64,000 nt of DNA from Silene latifolia (taxonomy: Eukaryota; Streptophyta; Magnoliopsida; Caryophyllales; Caryophyllaceae), in assembly GCF_048544455.1 (NCBI RefSeq), contig NC_133526.1, positions 8,324,001-8,388,000 of the forward strand, written 5' to 3'. The notes beneath the pieces are model-generated. The model was not told the DNA's origin. It did not search any database and was given only the letters and a program-made list of their open reading frames with translations. The position numbers and the translations under genes are program-made. This document shows positions 35,212 through 48,016 of this stretch, in pieces (the first letter of the stretch is position 1; each line of letters opens with the position of its first letter).

Positions 35212-35751
35212 GTGAAGGTTGGTTTTTTCGGTTTTACTCATGCTTTTGTCTTCCTTGTCGTCATTTCATTTTTTATTGTGTGTAAATAACTATGAAATGT
35301 TTTAATTATTGATCCTGGTTTGTGCCGTAATCTCGTGCAGGAAGAGTGGATCTACCTTTTTGCGAGAAGCGGGCAGGCTGCAAAGTCATTGTTATTTTGA
35401 AGTGTGGTTGCTTTGGAAGTTTTAATGTTGGTTAGAAGCTGTCAAAATTTTTGCAGGTTTTAGTATTGCGCAAGCAGTCACCCATTTGCCAGGGAAGCAA
35501 GTTCTAGGTCAGGAAATGTAGCATGTTATTTAACTAAAGTTATCAATGCAATATGTTTATGTGGCATCAATTTTTTTGACCGAATGTTTCTCCAGCTACT
35601 TAAGGCTTATGTGTGAAAATGATGCATAAGTTCCAGTAATTCTGCTAAATTGATTCAGCCAAGTTTCACGCAACATACAATTATGATAATGATATGAAAT
35701 ATCACAAAATCTCATTTTAGAACGACACTATCTGTCTAAAGTTGTAGACGG

Positions 35752-37032
35752 TATTAGGAATATCCCTTTATTATATTCCTTGAGATATTTTAGTTGCTAT
35801 GTAAATATTCTAGCTTTAATATTAGGCACATTATCTTCTAGAATTATCTTATAGGGTTTTTTGTCAAACACAACCTTTAAAAAAAAAAAATTCCAAACAC
35901 CACCTTTTAAAAAAAAGTTTGTAAAACACAACCTTTAATAAATTTTTTGTTGTCAAACACGACTTTTTGGCCGAAGGACTTAACATTTTGTAATAGGGTA
36001 ACTTTCATTCGATGTTTGACATAGCAAATGATGTCGGGTTGAGGTGTTCTTGGACCCGTTGGAAAGGTGAAAATACAAGCTTTCCAGGGGTTATCAATAC
36101 GATAGTCAAAAGTGGCCTTATGTGGGGTCTATTGATGTCTAAAGTAAGGGTGGTTGGAGAGGCTAGCTCTAAAGCGAGTGGTCATAGGGTTTTTCGTGGG
36201 TCTTTAAATGGGGTTAGGGTGTTTTATTTGGTCTGATTTTTGGTATATAGATAGAAGGGAGTGCAAGGTAGGTCTTAGTTGTGTTTTTTTTTGTGGTTGT
36301 TTGTTGTAAGTGGTTGTTTGAGGTGAGTGAATTGACCCACACAAAAAAATCCTACTTTGACATTCTTCTGAATGTTTTTTACCTCCAACTTAACTCCCCT
36401 CGTACCACCACTTGCAACCAACAACCACCACAAACAACACAACTAAGACCTACCTTGCACTCCCCGCTACCTACATACCAAATTTCAGACCAAACAAAGA
36501 ATCATAACCTCATTAAAAGACCCACTAAAATCCCCGACCACCCGCTAATCTCTCCGATCAGCCTTACTTTATACAGCAATAGACCCCACATAAGGCCACT
36601 TTTGACATCGTATTTATAGCCCATGGAAAGCTTGTATTTCCACCTTTCCAACGAGTCCAAGAACACCTCAAACCGACATCGTTTGATATCCCAAACATCG
36701 ATTGAAAGTTACCCCATTACAAAATATTAAATCTTTCAGCCTAAAAGTCGTGTTTAACAACAAAAAATTTATTAAAGGTTGTGTTTTACAAACTTTTTTT
36801 TAAAGGTGGTGTTTGGAAAATTTTTTTTTTTAAAGGTTGTATTTGACAAAAAAAAACCTATCTTATAATTATTCTAGATTGATCTTCTCCTTGTTGTACA
36901 AGTCTTGATCAACGGCTTATTAGTGCTCTAGGGTAGACTAATTCATTCTTGTATTTTGTATAAATATTAGGTTGTATAGTTTGTCAAATATGCAATTCTA
37001 ATACAATTCAAACCTTTCACATAATTTTATCA
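35752..37032. mobile_element. Solo LTR (Copia-like) with a nested fold-back
   Basis: The element begins TATTAGGAATATCCC (expected TG mutated to TA) and ends CATAATTTTATCA. Flanks are an exact 5-bp GACGG duplication (35747-35751 and 37033-37037), and unit A has the empty site (AGACGGGTCAAATATG near 7570). Without the nested element the LTR is about 267 bp. A single LTR between matching 5-bp duplications is the product of LTR-LTR recombination. Copia-type is a guess from length and the near-TGTTAGGAATAT start. Confidence 0.8.
35854..36858. mobile_element. Mutator-like fold-back element, about 1 kb
   Basis: The ends are GGGTTTTTTGTCAAACACAA and its mirror TTGTATTTGACAAAAAAAAA followed by CC. 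A 9-bp duplication TATCTTATA flanks it (35845-35853 and 36859-36867), the length typical of Mutator. The arms are at least 280 bp, for example GGCCTTATGTGGGGTCTATT on the left and AATAGACCCCACATAAGGCC on the right, and matching continues toward the centre. It could fold into one long hairpin and be a source of small RNA. No transposase is visible. It sits inside the solo LTR. Confidence 0.88.
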
Positions 37033-37669
37033 GACGGGACAAATATGTCACCCATTTCATAATAAGATAAACAAGAAGTGGATGGTGGGGGTTGTCTTAT
37101 TAGGAAAGTAGTGATATATTTGACTCGCCTACATCTTTCGACGGATATACAAATCTACTATGACACTAATTGATTTGCTTGCTCAATCTTCTATTAAACC
37201 TTACTCTAAAGTTTGGGACTTTGGGTATATCAAAGATTGAAAGTTCCTCGGTACAAATGAGCTGAATATCTATTGCTTCTCGCTTTCACTGTTGCTCTCT
37301 TAGTTTCTGTTCTAGGGGAGTGAATAGGAATATAGGATAGCTCATAATCTTGCCCAGGAAGCTAAACTATGCTATTTGTTACTGTTAAAAAAAAAAAAAA
37401 CTATGCAACAAGCACTTGTCAGTTGTCCCAGCATAAACTCTGCCTACCCGAACTGTAAATCCCACCGACCCGTTTTCCCAGGGTCATAAAATCTCAACCA
37501 ATGACTCATTCGCCCCGAACTCAAAACAACCCTTTAATTAAGGGTCGAAACCCAACCCGAATGGGTTCACAACTTCACAAGTTAGGTCAAATATAAATCA
37601 AACATCTTATTAAAATATTAATATTGATATATTATATACGAAATAATAATTAAAAAGTTACTAGTTTTA

Positions 37670-37984
37670 GGAGTCGTTTGGTTACCCATTAAATAACATA
37701 GGAATTCCAATTCATGTGAATTATAAAATAGGTAACTAGTTTTGGTTACCCCAATTCACATAAAATAGAATTACCTTGGAACTTCAATTCCTCCATAATG
37801 GAGGAAATTGCTTACCTAGGCCACCCTAGGTAAGTGAGAATGCCTACTTGAATTGCATTTCTTTTATGCAACCAAACAATATTTTCTAATTCACATGAAT
37901 TCTAATAATTTACATAAATTCTAAAATCATGTGATTTATCACTTTCTAGGCAATGCAACTTCCTACATGCAACCAAACGACCCC
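37670..37984. mobile_element. Tourist-like MITE (PIF/Harbinger type), unit B
   Basis: The 315-bp element starts GGAGTCGTTTGGTTACCC and ends GCAACCAAACGACCCC, with TTA at 37667-37669 and 37985-37987. The TTA duplication and TCGTTTGGTT ends are Tourist-like. The unit A copy has lost the left end. Confidence 0.8.
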
Positions 37985-38039
37985 TTAGTATTTAAAAACT
38001 CACAAACATAATTAAAATATCAATTTTATATGACTTATA

Positions 38040-38458
38040 CTTCCCCGTTCCATTTAATTCTTCACAAATTCTCATTATAGACGGAAGATATCCATCTATA
38101 GTTATAGACGGACACAAGCAACAAGTTGCATGAAGGATTGGTGGGGCCCAAAAATGTCACCACTTTGTACATATTTGAACCGTCTTTTACTTTAGACGGA
38201 TATAAGATTAATTGTTAATTCTTTACGTTTGCTTTATACACATATACCAATGCACGTTTTCTTTTGTCATATCTTTAGTTACATGTTATTAAAAATTATA
38301 AAAGTTTGATATTCATAAACCACTCGGTAAGATGATTTATACAAGATCTCACATGACTATTTTTTATATTATATATTAGAAGTTGTATTGAAGATTTTTC
38401 TTACTAATGAATAGTGTCAAAAAAAGTAAACGCAAAGAAACAAATGGAACGGAGGGAG
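38040..38458. mobile_element. Stowaway-like element (unit B copy)
   Basis: Left end CTTCCCCGTTCCATTTAATT and right end AATGGAACGGAGGGAG, with TA at 38038-38039 and 38459-38460. It corresponds to 7905-8320 in unit A. Confidence 0.7.
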
Positions 38459-38459
38459 T

Positions 38460-38855
38460 AGACCCTTTTGGACTGAAACTTATCTGATCTGAACTGGACT
38501 GAACTTATAGAATCTGAATTGAACTGAACTTATAAAATCTGAACTGAACCTATTGGATCTAAACTGAACTGAACTTATAGGATCTGAACTAAACTGATGA
38601 ACTTATAGGATTTGAACTGAACTGAATAGAACTGAACTTATAAGATCTGAAGTGAACTAAATTAAGTGAGGAATAAGATCTGGACTGAACTTATAGGATC
38701 CGAACTGAACTGAACTTATAGGATCTGAACAGAACTTATAAGATCTGAACTGAACTGAACTTATAAGATCTGAACAGAACTTATAGGATCTGAACTGAAT
38801 TGAACTTAGGATCTGAAGTGAACTTATATTAAGTGACTTTAAGTCCGAAAGAACA
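38460..38855. repeat. GATCTGAACTGAACTTATAG minisatellite, unit B
   Basis: Imperfect tandem copies of the roughly 20-bp motif are bounded by CCCTTTTGGACTGAAACTTA on the left and TTTAAGTCCGAAAGAACAGG on the right. These boundaries are inverted relative to each other, which suggests one element with internal tandem repeats. Confidence 0.75.
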
Positions 38856-39856
38856 GGCCCCAACTTTTATAAATAATCATTAAATAACTTAATTTCTATA
38901 ATTGCTTCAATATAATTAATTTTGCTACAGGATGAGACATAACTGCCACCACTAAATTGTCTTCTGATGGTACATCTGCCTTTTACCCGGGGTTACAGTG
39001 ATTTGATCAACGGCCAGATCATCGCTAATTTCAACTCGTAATATCTAGGACACAAACAAGTTCACAGCTCACACAGCCTTATGATTTTATTAATCAGCTG
39101 CGCATTAAACGGATTCAGAAATATGAGCCATGCTCCATTATTTAACCACATTTCAGTGACAGACCGTTCAAGCTCTCGAGCAAACACGGTAAAGAAACAC
39201 GACGCACTAAAACAGGGATTCTCTTGCTCACTATCGAGCCAGGGGATAGATAGCAACAGAAAATTGTCTAGTGCCAAACAAAAGTATGTGTCACTTTGGG
39301 ATTAAATTTTATTACCTTCTGGAAAAACGTATTAGGATGAAATAAATGAAAGCGGATCAAATATAAAGAATGAATCAATGTTGTCTATAAAACTTATCTG
39401 AAAAAGTATAACAGAATAAAGAATACGTCATCTCACGTCACAATATTTCTGTGTGTACAGAAGCCTATGAAGGCGCCACCACCATCACCAAATGACATTT
39501 ATCATGACTGCATCAATAAACCACCAAACGTCAAGAGACTGTAGTTGCATATCTAGGTCAGCAGCATATTTACACAAAAGGGAATCGAATTCAGCTTCCT
39601 CTAGAGATTTGCTTGGATTGAGGGTAACTATTACTAGTGTAATAAAAGTCAAACAAGTGTAGAAGCGGTGGCTAGGGTTACCCTAATAATAGTTACCCTC
39701 GATCCAAGCAAGCTCTTAATAAAAGTAATAACCGAGGATTAATTGACGGATAATCTACCATATGTCCATTTGCAGACAATAGTAGAATTAAGAGCATTCA
39801 GTATTAACTTGTCTCTTACAAGTTTACATTCATAATGTCTACAACGTCTAGAAAAA

Positions 39857-40018
39857 GTAGGACCGGACCGGATGAACCCGTGGACCGGCTAACCATCAAA
39901 CCCAAGACCGTGGACCTGACCGGAATTCTTTAGGTCCGGTTTTTACCGGGTTTGGACCGGACCGGACCGGTACCACTTTACAAGGCAAATTAAGGGTAAT
40001 GCTCCATTTTTTTTTCAC
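39857..40018. other. GGACCGG-rich insertion with inverted filler (unit B only)
   Basis: In unit B, DNA corresponding to about 10607-10680 of unit A is replaced by about 160 bp. It starts TAGGACCGGACCGG, ends GGACCGGACCGGACCGGTAC, and is followed by GGTAATGCTCCATTTTTTTT. The last part is the reverse complement of unit A sequence at about 10650-10675. This combines an insertion with a small inversion of local DNA. Confidence 0.7.
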
Positions 40019-40194
40019 TAGTTCAACCTACACAGTTTCTAGACTCTAGTTACACAAACAGCCTCCGACTATAACCCTTTGTTTAGATGAAAGGATTTTG
40101 GAGGGAAAGGAAAATAATTACATCTGACTACCCTTATCCGACCATAGGTGCAAGCATATAAGGTATTAGGGCAATGTTACAGTTGGTAAATCCC

Positions 40195-40375
40195 CACTCC
40201 CCCTATTCGGCGCCTGCGAGGTCCAAGCCCAACTGATTAATTAGATTTCCAAACCCTTAGGAGAGGGGAGGGACAAGGGGATTCCTCCCTCCAAGTGGTA
40301 GTAGGGCTTGAACCTGTGACAGTGACATTACGGTCACACTAGATCATGCTTTGCAGAGGTACACCAACAAACAAG
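40195..40375 (-). mobile_element. tRNA-derived SINE (unit B copy)
   Basis: Same element as 10846-11025, with B-box GGTTCAAGCCC intact and the A-box side carrying the same 17-bp deletion seen in unit A but not in unit C. Confidence 0.55.
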
Positions 40376-41704
40376 TTCGACAAATCTTAAAACAAATATT
40401 TTAAAAATGGAGACTCAATTTTTGAAACTAAAACTAAACCGTCTTTAACTTTCCAAACTGAAAGTTTCATAAGTTAAGATGCAGTTTCGAAGTGCATTTA
40501 CTAGATGCCCCCAAACGGCGTGATAGAGGCCGGCCTTTAGTACGTAGTTCCGGTAGTGTTCCACAAAATAATATAGTATCCTAAAACTTTAACAAATTTT
40601 TTTATCAAATAAATGAGACTCTCCCAAAAAAAGAAGAAAAAAAAATCAGGATCTAAACTTATTATCAATAGAGCTCCATAAGACCATAACTGATCTAAAA
40701 ATCTTTAACACACCATGAAATATTTTATTTACAAAATTGACTGAGATGTTCCAAAAGGGAGAATTTTACGTTTCAACGGATAAAATAATACTCCCTCCAT
40801 TCCACTTTAATTGTCCCCATATATATATTTTGGGAAGGATTTAAGAAAAAAAGCGATAAAATTACAAATGTATCCCTTAAACTGAAGAGAATGAGAACAA
40901 TGTTATGGTAATGAGGGAGTGATTGTTATATATCAAGGGTAGTATTGAAGGTTCACTTAATTTCCTTACAAGGTTGACACACAGACACCTCCATTTTTCT
41001 TAAAATAATGCCGCAAGTATAGCCATGAAAGCTAACTGAAGCTTGAGCAAGATTAATTAAGAAGAGAATTCATTCATTGTATGAGTCAGGTAATTCATAC
41101 ATACCTTTACAGAGAACCTGACTCTGTCGAGCTGATTCAGCCACCGGAGCTAATTAGTTGTTCCCCGCAATTTCCCCTGAGGTGGTGTCTGCAAAATTGA
41201 CTCATAGGGGATACCTCCAAAACAACTTTTTATTCTTGTTGTGGCCTTACACCTAATACATCCCCTGGCCGACAAATAATCTTATCTAAAGCAAAACCTG
41301 CACTAGATTGATGTTGACCATGGTGTATGTGGCACTTGGCTCACATGGGATCCATGATACCTCCACAAGTATATTATTGCCTCATACATCCCTATGTTCA
41401 TGTACACTGTCCAGAAGATGCTACATGGATGAAGCTCTTGAATAAGAAATGAGATTTGCAGGAGTATGACCACGGCAACCCACCAAACCACCACCTTCTA
41501 AGGAAAGATCATATCTCCAGCATATGGGTGTTCCCTCCATTCATTGCCCTGCCATGTCAAAACGTCATGGACAACGCCTTAGTCTCAAATCAATTTGGAT
41601 CTGCTTAGTGGTAAGATGAATCATTATCGTGTAGATTCAATCTCTTCCAAAAAGGAAGGGCAAGGGCTGCTACACCAATATCAAACATAGCTAAAAGTGG
41701 GCCG

Positions 41705-41980
41705 TCATTTAATCAAACGCTTGGCAATATTGACGAATTGGGATAGCCTCGAAGATGGAGAATTAAGCTTAGGCGGCTTTATTAACATGTTCCCCCAACT
41801 GTTTAGAGAATTAAGCTTAGGCAGCTTTGTTAATTTCAAGCTGTTTGTTGGGGTATTCTTGACATCAAGCCCATGTTTTGCACTAGCTGTGTATGACCGA
41901 TAACTTTGATAACTTGGGCTAAATTGGGAGGGAAATTTTTGGAGTGGAATCTTTTCTCGCTTTGGTGTTCTGATAAGATC
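41705..41980 (-). CDS. Hypothetical terminal exon, unknown product (unit B)
   Basis: Counterpart of 12458-12733: after the GTTTGCAG acceptor, 91 open codons (DLIRTPKREK to NIAKRLIK) are unchanged relative to unit A. I see no recognisable domain. The stretch around it is also nearly unchanged, so identity here does not by itself demonstrate coding constraint. Confidence 0.25.
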   Translation of the reverse strand, partial: DLIRTPKREKIPLQKFPSQFSPSYQSYRSYTASAKHGLDVKNTPTNSLKLTKLPKLNSLNSWGNMLIKPPKLNSPSSRLSQFVNIAKRLIK

Positions 41981-42398
41981 CTGCAAACCCGAAATAAAAA
42001 TCATCAAATTACATTGTCTAAAAATGAGTAAATTACATTTATTTTCACGGTACACTTTTTACTCATTATAGTACTTTTGTCTAACTCTTACCGTTTGGCA
42101 CGCGGATGTCAAAGGCTGAGTTCGGATACCGAGTCGTCAACCAATTAGCTCGGATTGTAGAAGTATTGATGTCATTAACAGCGAAAATAGGATCGTAGAA
42201 GATGAGTTAGCGGAAATTTTGACGTCGAAGACGGGTTGTCGAATATGGTGGAAATTCAGGGAGGGGGAGAGAAAATTTGAAGGGAAAATGAGTTTGGAAA
42301 TGAGACGAGTAAAATGCGTACCGCGAAAATCAACACCCATTATCAATTACTCCCTTATACAAGTTTTTCAAACTTAGTCTCTTTTATATTTTTTTTTT

Positions 42399-42710
42399 CG
42401 GAAATTTCTCATGGTACTCCTTAATTTTGTCAAATTTCTCATGTTACCCATGTTTTTAAGAATCTGCCTATGATACCTTTGAAAATCCATTTATGTGCCA
42501 ATGGTACCCCTAAGGCCCTATTGTAACGACCGTTAAATGGCTGTTAAATTTTGATGGTGTGGCAATGAAATAGTAATTAAAAATTATTAATAAATATGAA
42601 ATAAAAATGAAAAGTAGGGGTACCGTGGGTAATCTGATAAAATTAAGGGGTGCCAAGGAAAATTTCCATAATTTTTAATAACTAATTATTGTCATATCAT
42701 CAAAACTTTT
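42399..42710. mobile_element. Fold-back element lacking its right arm (unit B)
   Basis: The left arm and centre match 13152-13460 of unit A. The sequence then passes through about 10 bp of filler (TTTAATAACT) directly into TTGGAAATTATCGAG, which is at 14238 in unit A. This is a deletion of about 780 bp. Confidence 0.65.
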
Positions 42711-43580
42711 AATAACTCTTGGAAATTATCGAGAGAAAATGGGTTTTGTTGTGTGAGTGAGTAACCCTTGTTTCATTTTATTAAATTTAGTTAAGAATTT
42801 GTTTAGGTAGTATGAATATGTAAACAAATGAGGGATTAAGCTGAATTAAAGGGTGTGGTAAAAAGGGTTTTATTAAGTATAGTCCACTGAAGTCTTTTCC
42901 CAGAAAAGGATAATAATAAAAAAAAAATTAAAGTTATGATATTTTAAGGTAATCATTTAAAAAAAATTGTAAAAGGGAATAATTTGAAGAGTTGTCATAA
43001 GATATCTAACATTTAGGTCACGTTCCATGCAGGTACCCTTACATTATTTTATTTATTTATTTTTTGGCCAAAAGTATCTAAATTTAACATGTCATTTGTT
43101 AATTTCTCCTTTAAAAAAATTGACTTTTTTCCTTAAAAACAGATTAATCACATAATTTAACTCTTTTCCCCTATCCAACTATGCCACCTTGTACCTCACC
43201 ACTCTTTATGATCCGTCTCCCACCTTATTCACCTTACCTCCTCACCCGTTAATCATCTAATCATCTATGTGGCTATTGTCACCTTCTCCACCTTCATCCT
43301 AATCACTATATATATACTCTTTACCTCATCCCCCTAACTCCTTTATCCTCCCTCCCCCACCCCTTCCAACTTACATCTTTATTCTCCCCAATAACACACC
43401 TTTCGTCGAGGCAACAATAGGGGCAATAACATGGGTTGATAAAAAGAGTAATAAATGTTGGTGATTGAAAGAGTGGTTAAGGGTGGTGACTAAGGAATTG
43501 ATAGAAGTAAATATCAAGAGGATAAAGTTAAATCTAGTAAATAATAGGTGTAAAATTCTTGTTACCTGTAATTATAGGAT

Positions 43581-43644
43581 TTTACAACAACAACATCAGA
43601 GCCTTAATCCCAAAATGATTGGGGTCGGCTGACATGAATCATCC
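43581..43644 (-). mobile_element. RTE-like LINE tail fragment (unit B)
   Basis: Same sequence as 15103-15164 (CAACAACAACATCA then GGGGTCGGCTGACATGAATC). Classification is from memory of the family. Confidence 0.4.
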
Positions 43645-46600
43645 TTTAGAACCGTCAATGGGTGAACGCACAACTCAAAATGCGAATAGAAAAGGTAAAA
43701 TGAAAAACAAAAGGGAGAGCAAAAATGTAATGCAAGGTCAAGGTAATTATAAGATTTTAAATAAAAAAATAATATTTTTTTTTGTCCAAGTCAATCTTAC
43801 TTTTTGTTTACGGAATCCATTAGTTTGTATTTGTTAACAAGCGAAATATAAAATTAGACATTTTTGGGCAAGAAAAATAATGTTAGGTATGTAGTTTTCA
43901 AAACAATATTATCAATTTGCGAGATTTCAAGATAGGACCTTAAGTGAAATGAAATCTTTTAAAGGCTTTATGTTGGATTTAAGGTTATTAATCCTATTAG
44001 TACTTGATAAGCTCATAGCGGTCCTATGTGTAAGCATGTGTTTTACATTTGTTAGAACCTATTTTAGGTTTAGGTGATTAACATATATCCTACGGTGTTA
44101 ATAAAATGCGATTTCAATCCACGTACACATAGGGGTGTTAACGAGTCAAACCGAGCCACTATCCATGTGTTTCAATAAATGAACACCTAAACACATAAAT
44201 GAAACCATACGGATAGCCATTATAAGAAATGTTGGAACTCGTAAGGGGCCTAGACTCTACCCGAACGAAAGAGGGTAGCCATTTCAAAACGCAAGGGAAT
44301 TCCATCTTTCCTAAAACCAAACCAATTGGCAATAGAAGGAGAACCCTAGGCTTTACTAAGGAAGCAACTCTCTACTACACTACCACCAATTTGGGACTTT
44401 ATGTTGTTTCTTACTTTCCAACAACAAACAAGTATATAAAACCGAACATGACGACTAACAACATGTACCTAATCTATGGACGCCAAGCCCAATGGCGTAG
44501 TGGTTTCATTTTCTAGGAACTAATTGTTTAGAACAGATTACCAAGAGCAAGCGACTAACCTCCAGACGGCCATACAAAATCGGCATTAATAATAATTTCT
44601 TCTCTATATCATTATTTAGACGATCTACAAAAAAAAACGTATAAAAAAGGTTACATCAACTGAACAAAAGGTGAATAATCTATTATTACATGTGGTTTTC
44701 CATGTGTAATTCATGAATCTTCGTCGAAAACTAAGACATTGAATTGCATCATCAAAGACAAACCAAGAAGCATTACCTCCATCCTCGGTCGCGAGGCTTG
44801 GGATCACCCTGGTATAACATATACAACATATACAAGGTAAAATTAAGGTGAACCTACCCAATTAGGAAACATTAAAAGCATATATATTACACAAATAAGA
44901 TGATCATACGTGTTGATATAGGCTTGATCCAAATCATGTCTCTTGAGTTCAAAGGATAAGATCCACAAACGCCTGAAATCATCCTCGTGTCCCGAGATCT
45001 ACACCAAATAAAGGCTCAATAGTATAGATCTCATTCAAGTAAGCTATTGAATACAGGTTAGAAGTTCAATAGTACAAGGATACATGACACACGACTCACA
45101 CAAATCGACTCTGCTATCAAATATTGAAATAAATCAATTTAAATATATTATAGAGAGAAAGGATCAAATGAGTCCACCACCACCAAATAAACTAAGTCCT
45201 CCTTACAACCACACACCTGAAGTTACAAGGGATGTGCTTAAAGTTGCAAACATTGTCTAAATAGAAGTTACACATTAGTATTTGAAATTTTAGCACAAGT
45301 TTATTTAAATTTAGTGATTTACAGTCTTTTACGAATGTAACTTTAAAAAGTTTATTCAACTTTAGTGATTTAAAAGTGTAGCTTTAGTCTTTTACGAGCA
45401 TAACTTTAGTCTAGTGTAACTTTAGTCCTTACTAGTGTAACTTTATACTACAATGTGATTTTGAATATATTACTTTGAATTTATGTAATTTTAAGACTAG
45501 TCTATGTAACTTTAGTCCTTTATAGGTGTAATTTTAGTACTTTATGAGTGTAACTTTAATCCGAATTCTGTCGTCACCACCACTACAACACCAAAACCAC
45601 CACCACCAACGACCACCATCCACCTTCCCGTAGCACTTAGTTTTTTGAATTTGTACCTTTTTTGTAGATCTAGATTTTGAATTCGTACCTAATCTTTATA
45701 TGTAGATCTAGGACGTGGTTTGCGTGACTGGAGGCCGTCGGTGGCAGGGTGCGTGGTTGGGGTGACGGTGGCCGCGAAGAATAGGGAAGGGGATTTGGCG
45801 TGTAGATCTGGACAAAAGGAAGAAGAAAGGAGAAGAGGAAGTGCATGGTTGTGGCAGCAGGGAGGAGTGGTCGGAGTTTAGGACAAAAGGAAGAAGAAAG
45901 GAGAAGAGGAAGTGCATGGTTGCGGCAGCATGGAGGAGTGGTCGGAGTTTGGTGTTGTCGTTTGTTGTAGATCTAGTGTCGTTGGTTGTAGATCAATACT
46001 AGTGTCTCTTGTCTATTGAGTCACCATATTTGAAGATGATGGAGGGCTATATTTGAGATCTTAATAATGTACAAGTGAATTTGCCTAAGCTAAATGAACA
46101 TTAAAGTAGTATGAATAGGCTTAATTTGTCATTTCAATATCTGTACCCTTAATATTTCAACTTCTTTTTTTAATGAACTACTTTAAGAATTTGGACGAAC
46201 ATAACCCTAGCTTGGGAAATTTTCACTTTTGAATCTGGAAACTAATTTCGGATCTTAACGGATATTTGGATATCCGACCCAACATTTTGGGATGTTGATA
46301 CTCGGATATCCGAACAGTTCGGGTCGGATATCGGATACTGGAATTTTAAATTTTCGGATCGGATATCCAACCCATACTCAGCCTTACTTCACATTACATT
46401 ACTTCACATTACATCTTTTCTTGCTCTAACTAATGTCAAACTCTATACTCCTTTCGTATGCTACTATCTTCCTTGTCGTCATACTTTGTAGCCTCTTCAA
46501 AATCTAAATTGTTGCCCTACTATTTCAATTCTTGTAAATTTCGTCGAAATAACATTCTGTAGAATATACTTCTAAGGCAAATATTCTTGGCCTTTTTGTG

Positions 46601-47351
46601 TATTTAGTATCATGGAACCGTGTATGTAAAATGTTGATGAAATGACAAAGATAATTATTTGAGAATTATTGTTTCGCATAGATTTTTGTAAGATAATCAT
46701 TACTGTATATTGTACCATATTAGCTTGATTCTTTAATTTTGGATCATTACTCTATATTGTACCATATTAGCTTGATTCATCAATTCCGTCTAAGAAGGGT
46801 ATGTCAAGGATATTGATACTTTATATGTTTATGGCAAAGACGGTAATTACATTCCATCTAAACAAGGTATGTCAAGGTCACATGAGTAAATAATGTATGA
46901 ATGTGACTACAGGATACGAATGACATACAAACCCTAAATGACGAGTTCCTAACTCACTACCTAAGGTGTGTTCCATAAGAAATTTATCTTAACGTTAAGG
47001 TACCATTGTTCAAGGATGGTTTACATGTCATGAAAGTTTTAACGATTTGCATTTTATGTGGTCACTGTGATTCATGAGCTTGCTTAATACATGGATTGTA
47101 TAATCTCGGGTAAGCAACTTGATATGAAAATGCTAAAGATGGCTTCCCCTATTATTTTCAAGATGACTCTACATTTACCCTTTTAGGAGATGTTGAAGAG
47201 GAATTTGTAAGTATGTCATGGCTATGCTTAGACGTAAGAATTTCTTAAATTGTTAAAAGGTATGGAGGAGACGAAGTTTCAGCTCATATATTAAGTTAGT
47301 TTCGAGTCCTCGGTCAGGAAAATAAAGACAAGGGCTACAACAACTACTTTC

Positions 47352-47474
47352 TGCATTATTTACACAATGTACTTTTTTAATAAACCTACTTCAGTTAACA
47401 TGTGTTGTAACCTGCATTATTTACACAATGTACTTTTTTAATAAACCTACTTCAGTTAACATGTGTTGTAACCT
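47352..47474. repeat. Two-copy 62-bp tandem repeat (unit B)
   Basis: Counterpart of 18868-18990. In B the two copies are more alike (both CTTCAGTTAACATG) than in A, where one has CTTCAATTAACATG. Confidence 0.75.
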
Positions 47475-47936
47475 CCTAAATGATTTGGACAGAGGGAGTG
47501 AGTTTTAATTACAATGTTGTACGGTTATATATGAAACGCAGTGCATATGGAGTAGATGATAATTAAATATGTAATGTAAGAAAGAAATAAAAAATTATTA
47601 TGTTGAGATTGTCTAAATAATTTGACATCATTTTGTTAGAAAGAGAAAGGTGCTAGCTAAGGGACGACAAATAACTAGATAAGTTATGGGCGTGAGGTAC
47701 TATACACTTATAAAGTAAACGAAAGTGTTCTATAAACAAATTTTCAAAATGAATTGTGCATAAAAATGCAGTAATCTGAATTTTTTTATAAAAAACTGTT
47801 CTAAAAAAAGCTTCCACTAAAAAGGGTAAAATTTATAATTTATAATTTGTTTCTCTTTTGTTCGATTTCGATATTAAATGGCTTCCTAAATCATTTAATT
47901 TTATTCCATTTGGCATTTTCTCATTGGTTTAAATTT

Positions 47937-48016
47937 TTTGGTGTTGACCAGGAGTATCCCCTACCGACAGTTGGGGCAATCTCCTTCGGGGTACTGAAGG
48001 CAATTTAATGGGAAGA
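47937..48016. other. Unit B-specific insertion of about 75-80 bp
   Basis: Unit A reads GGTTTAAGTTGAAGTGTTGATT. Unit B has TTTTTTGGTGTTGACCAGGA through GGGTACTGAAGGCAATTTAA before TTGATTATTTG resumes. It is relatively GC-rich. I recognise neither ends nor a target duplication, so insertion versus deletion is open. Confidence 0.55.

Noticed and set aside
36012-36619. Two open frames inside the fold-back element
   Set aside because: They lie in or near the inverted arms, start without convincing context, and resemble no transposase.
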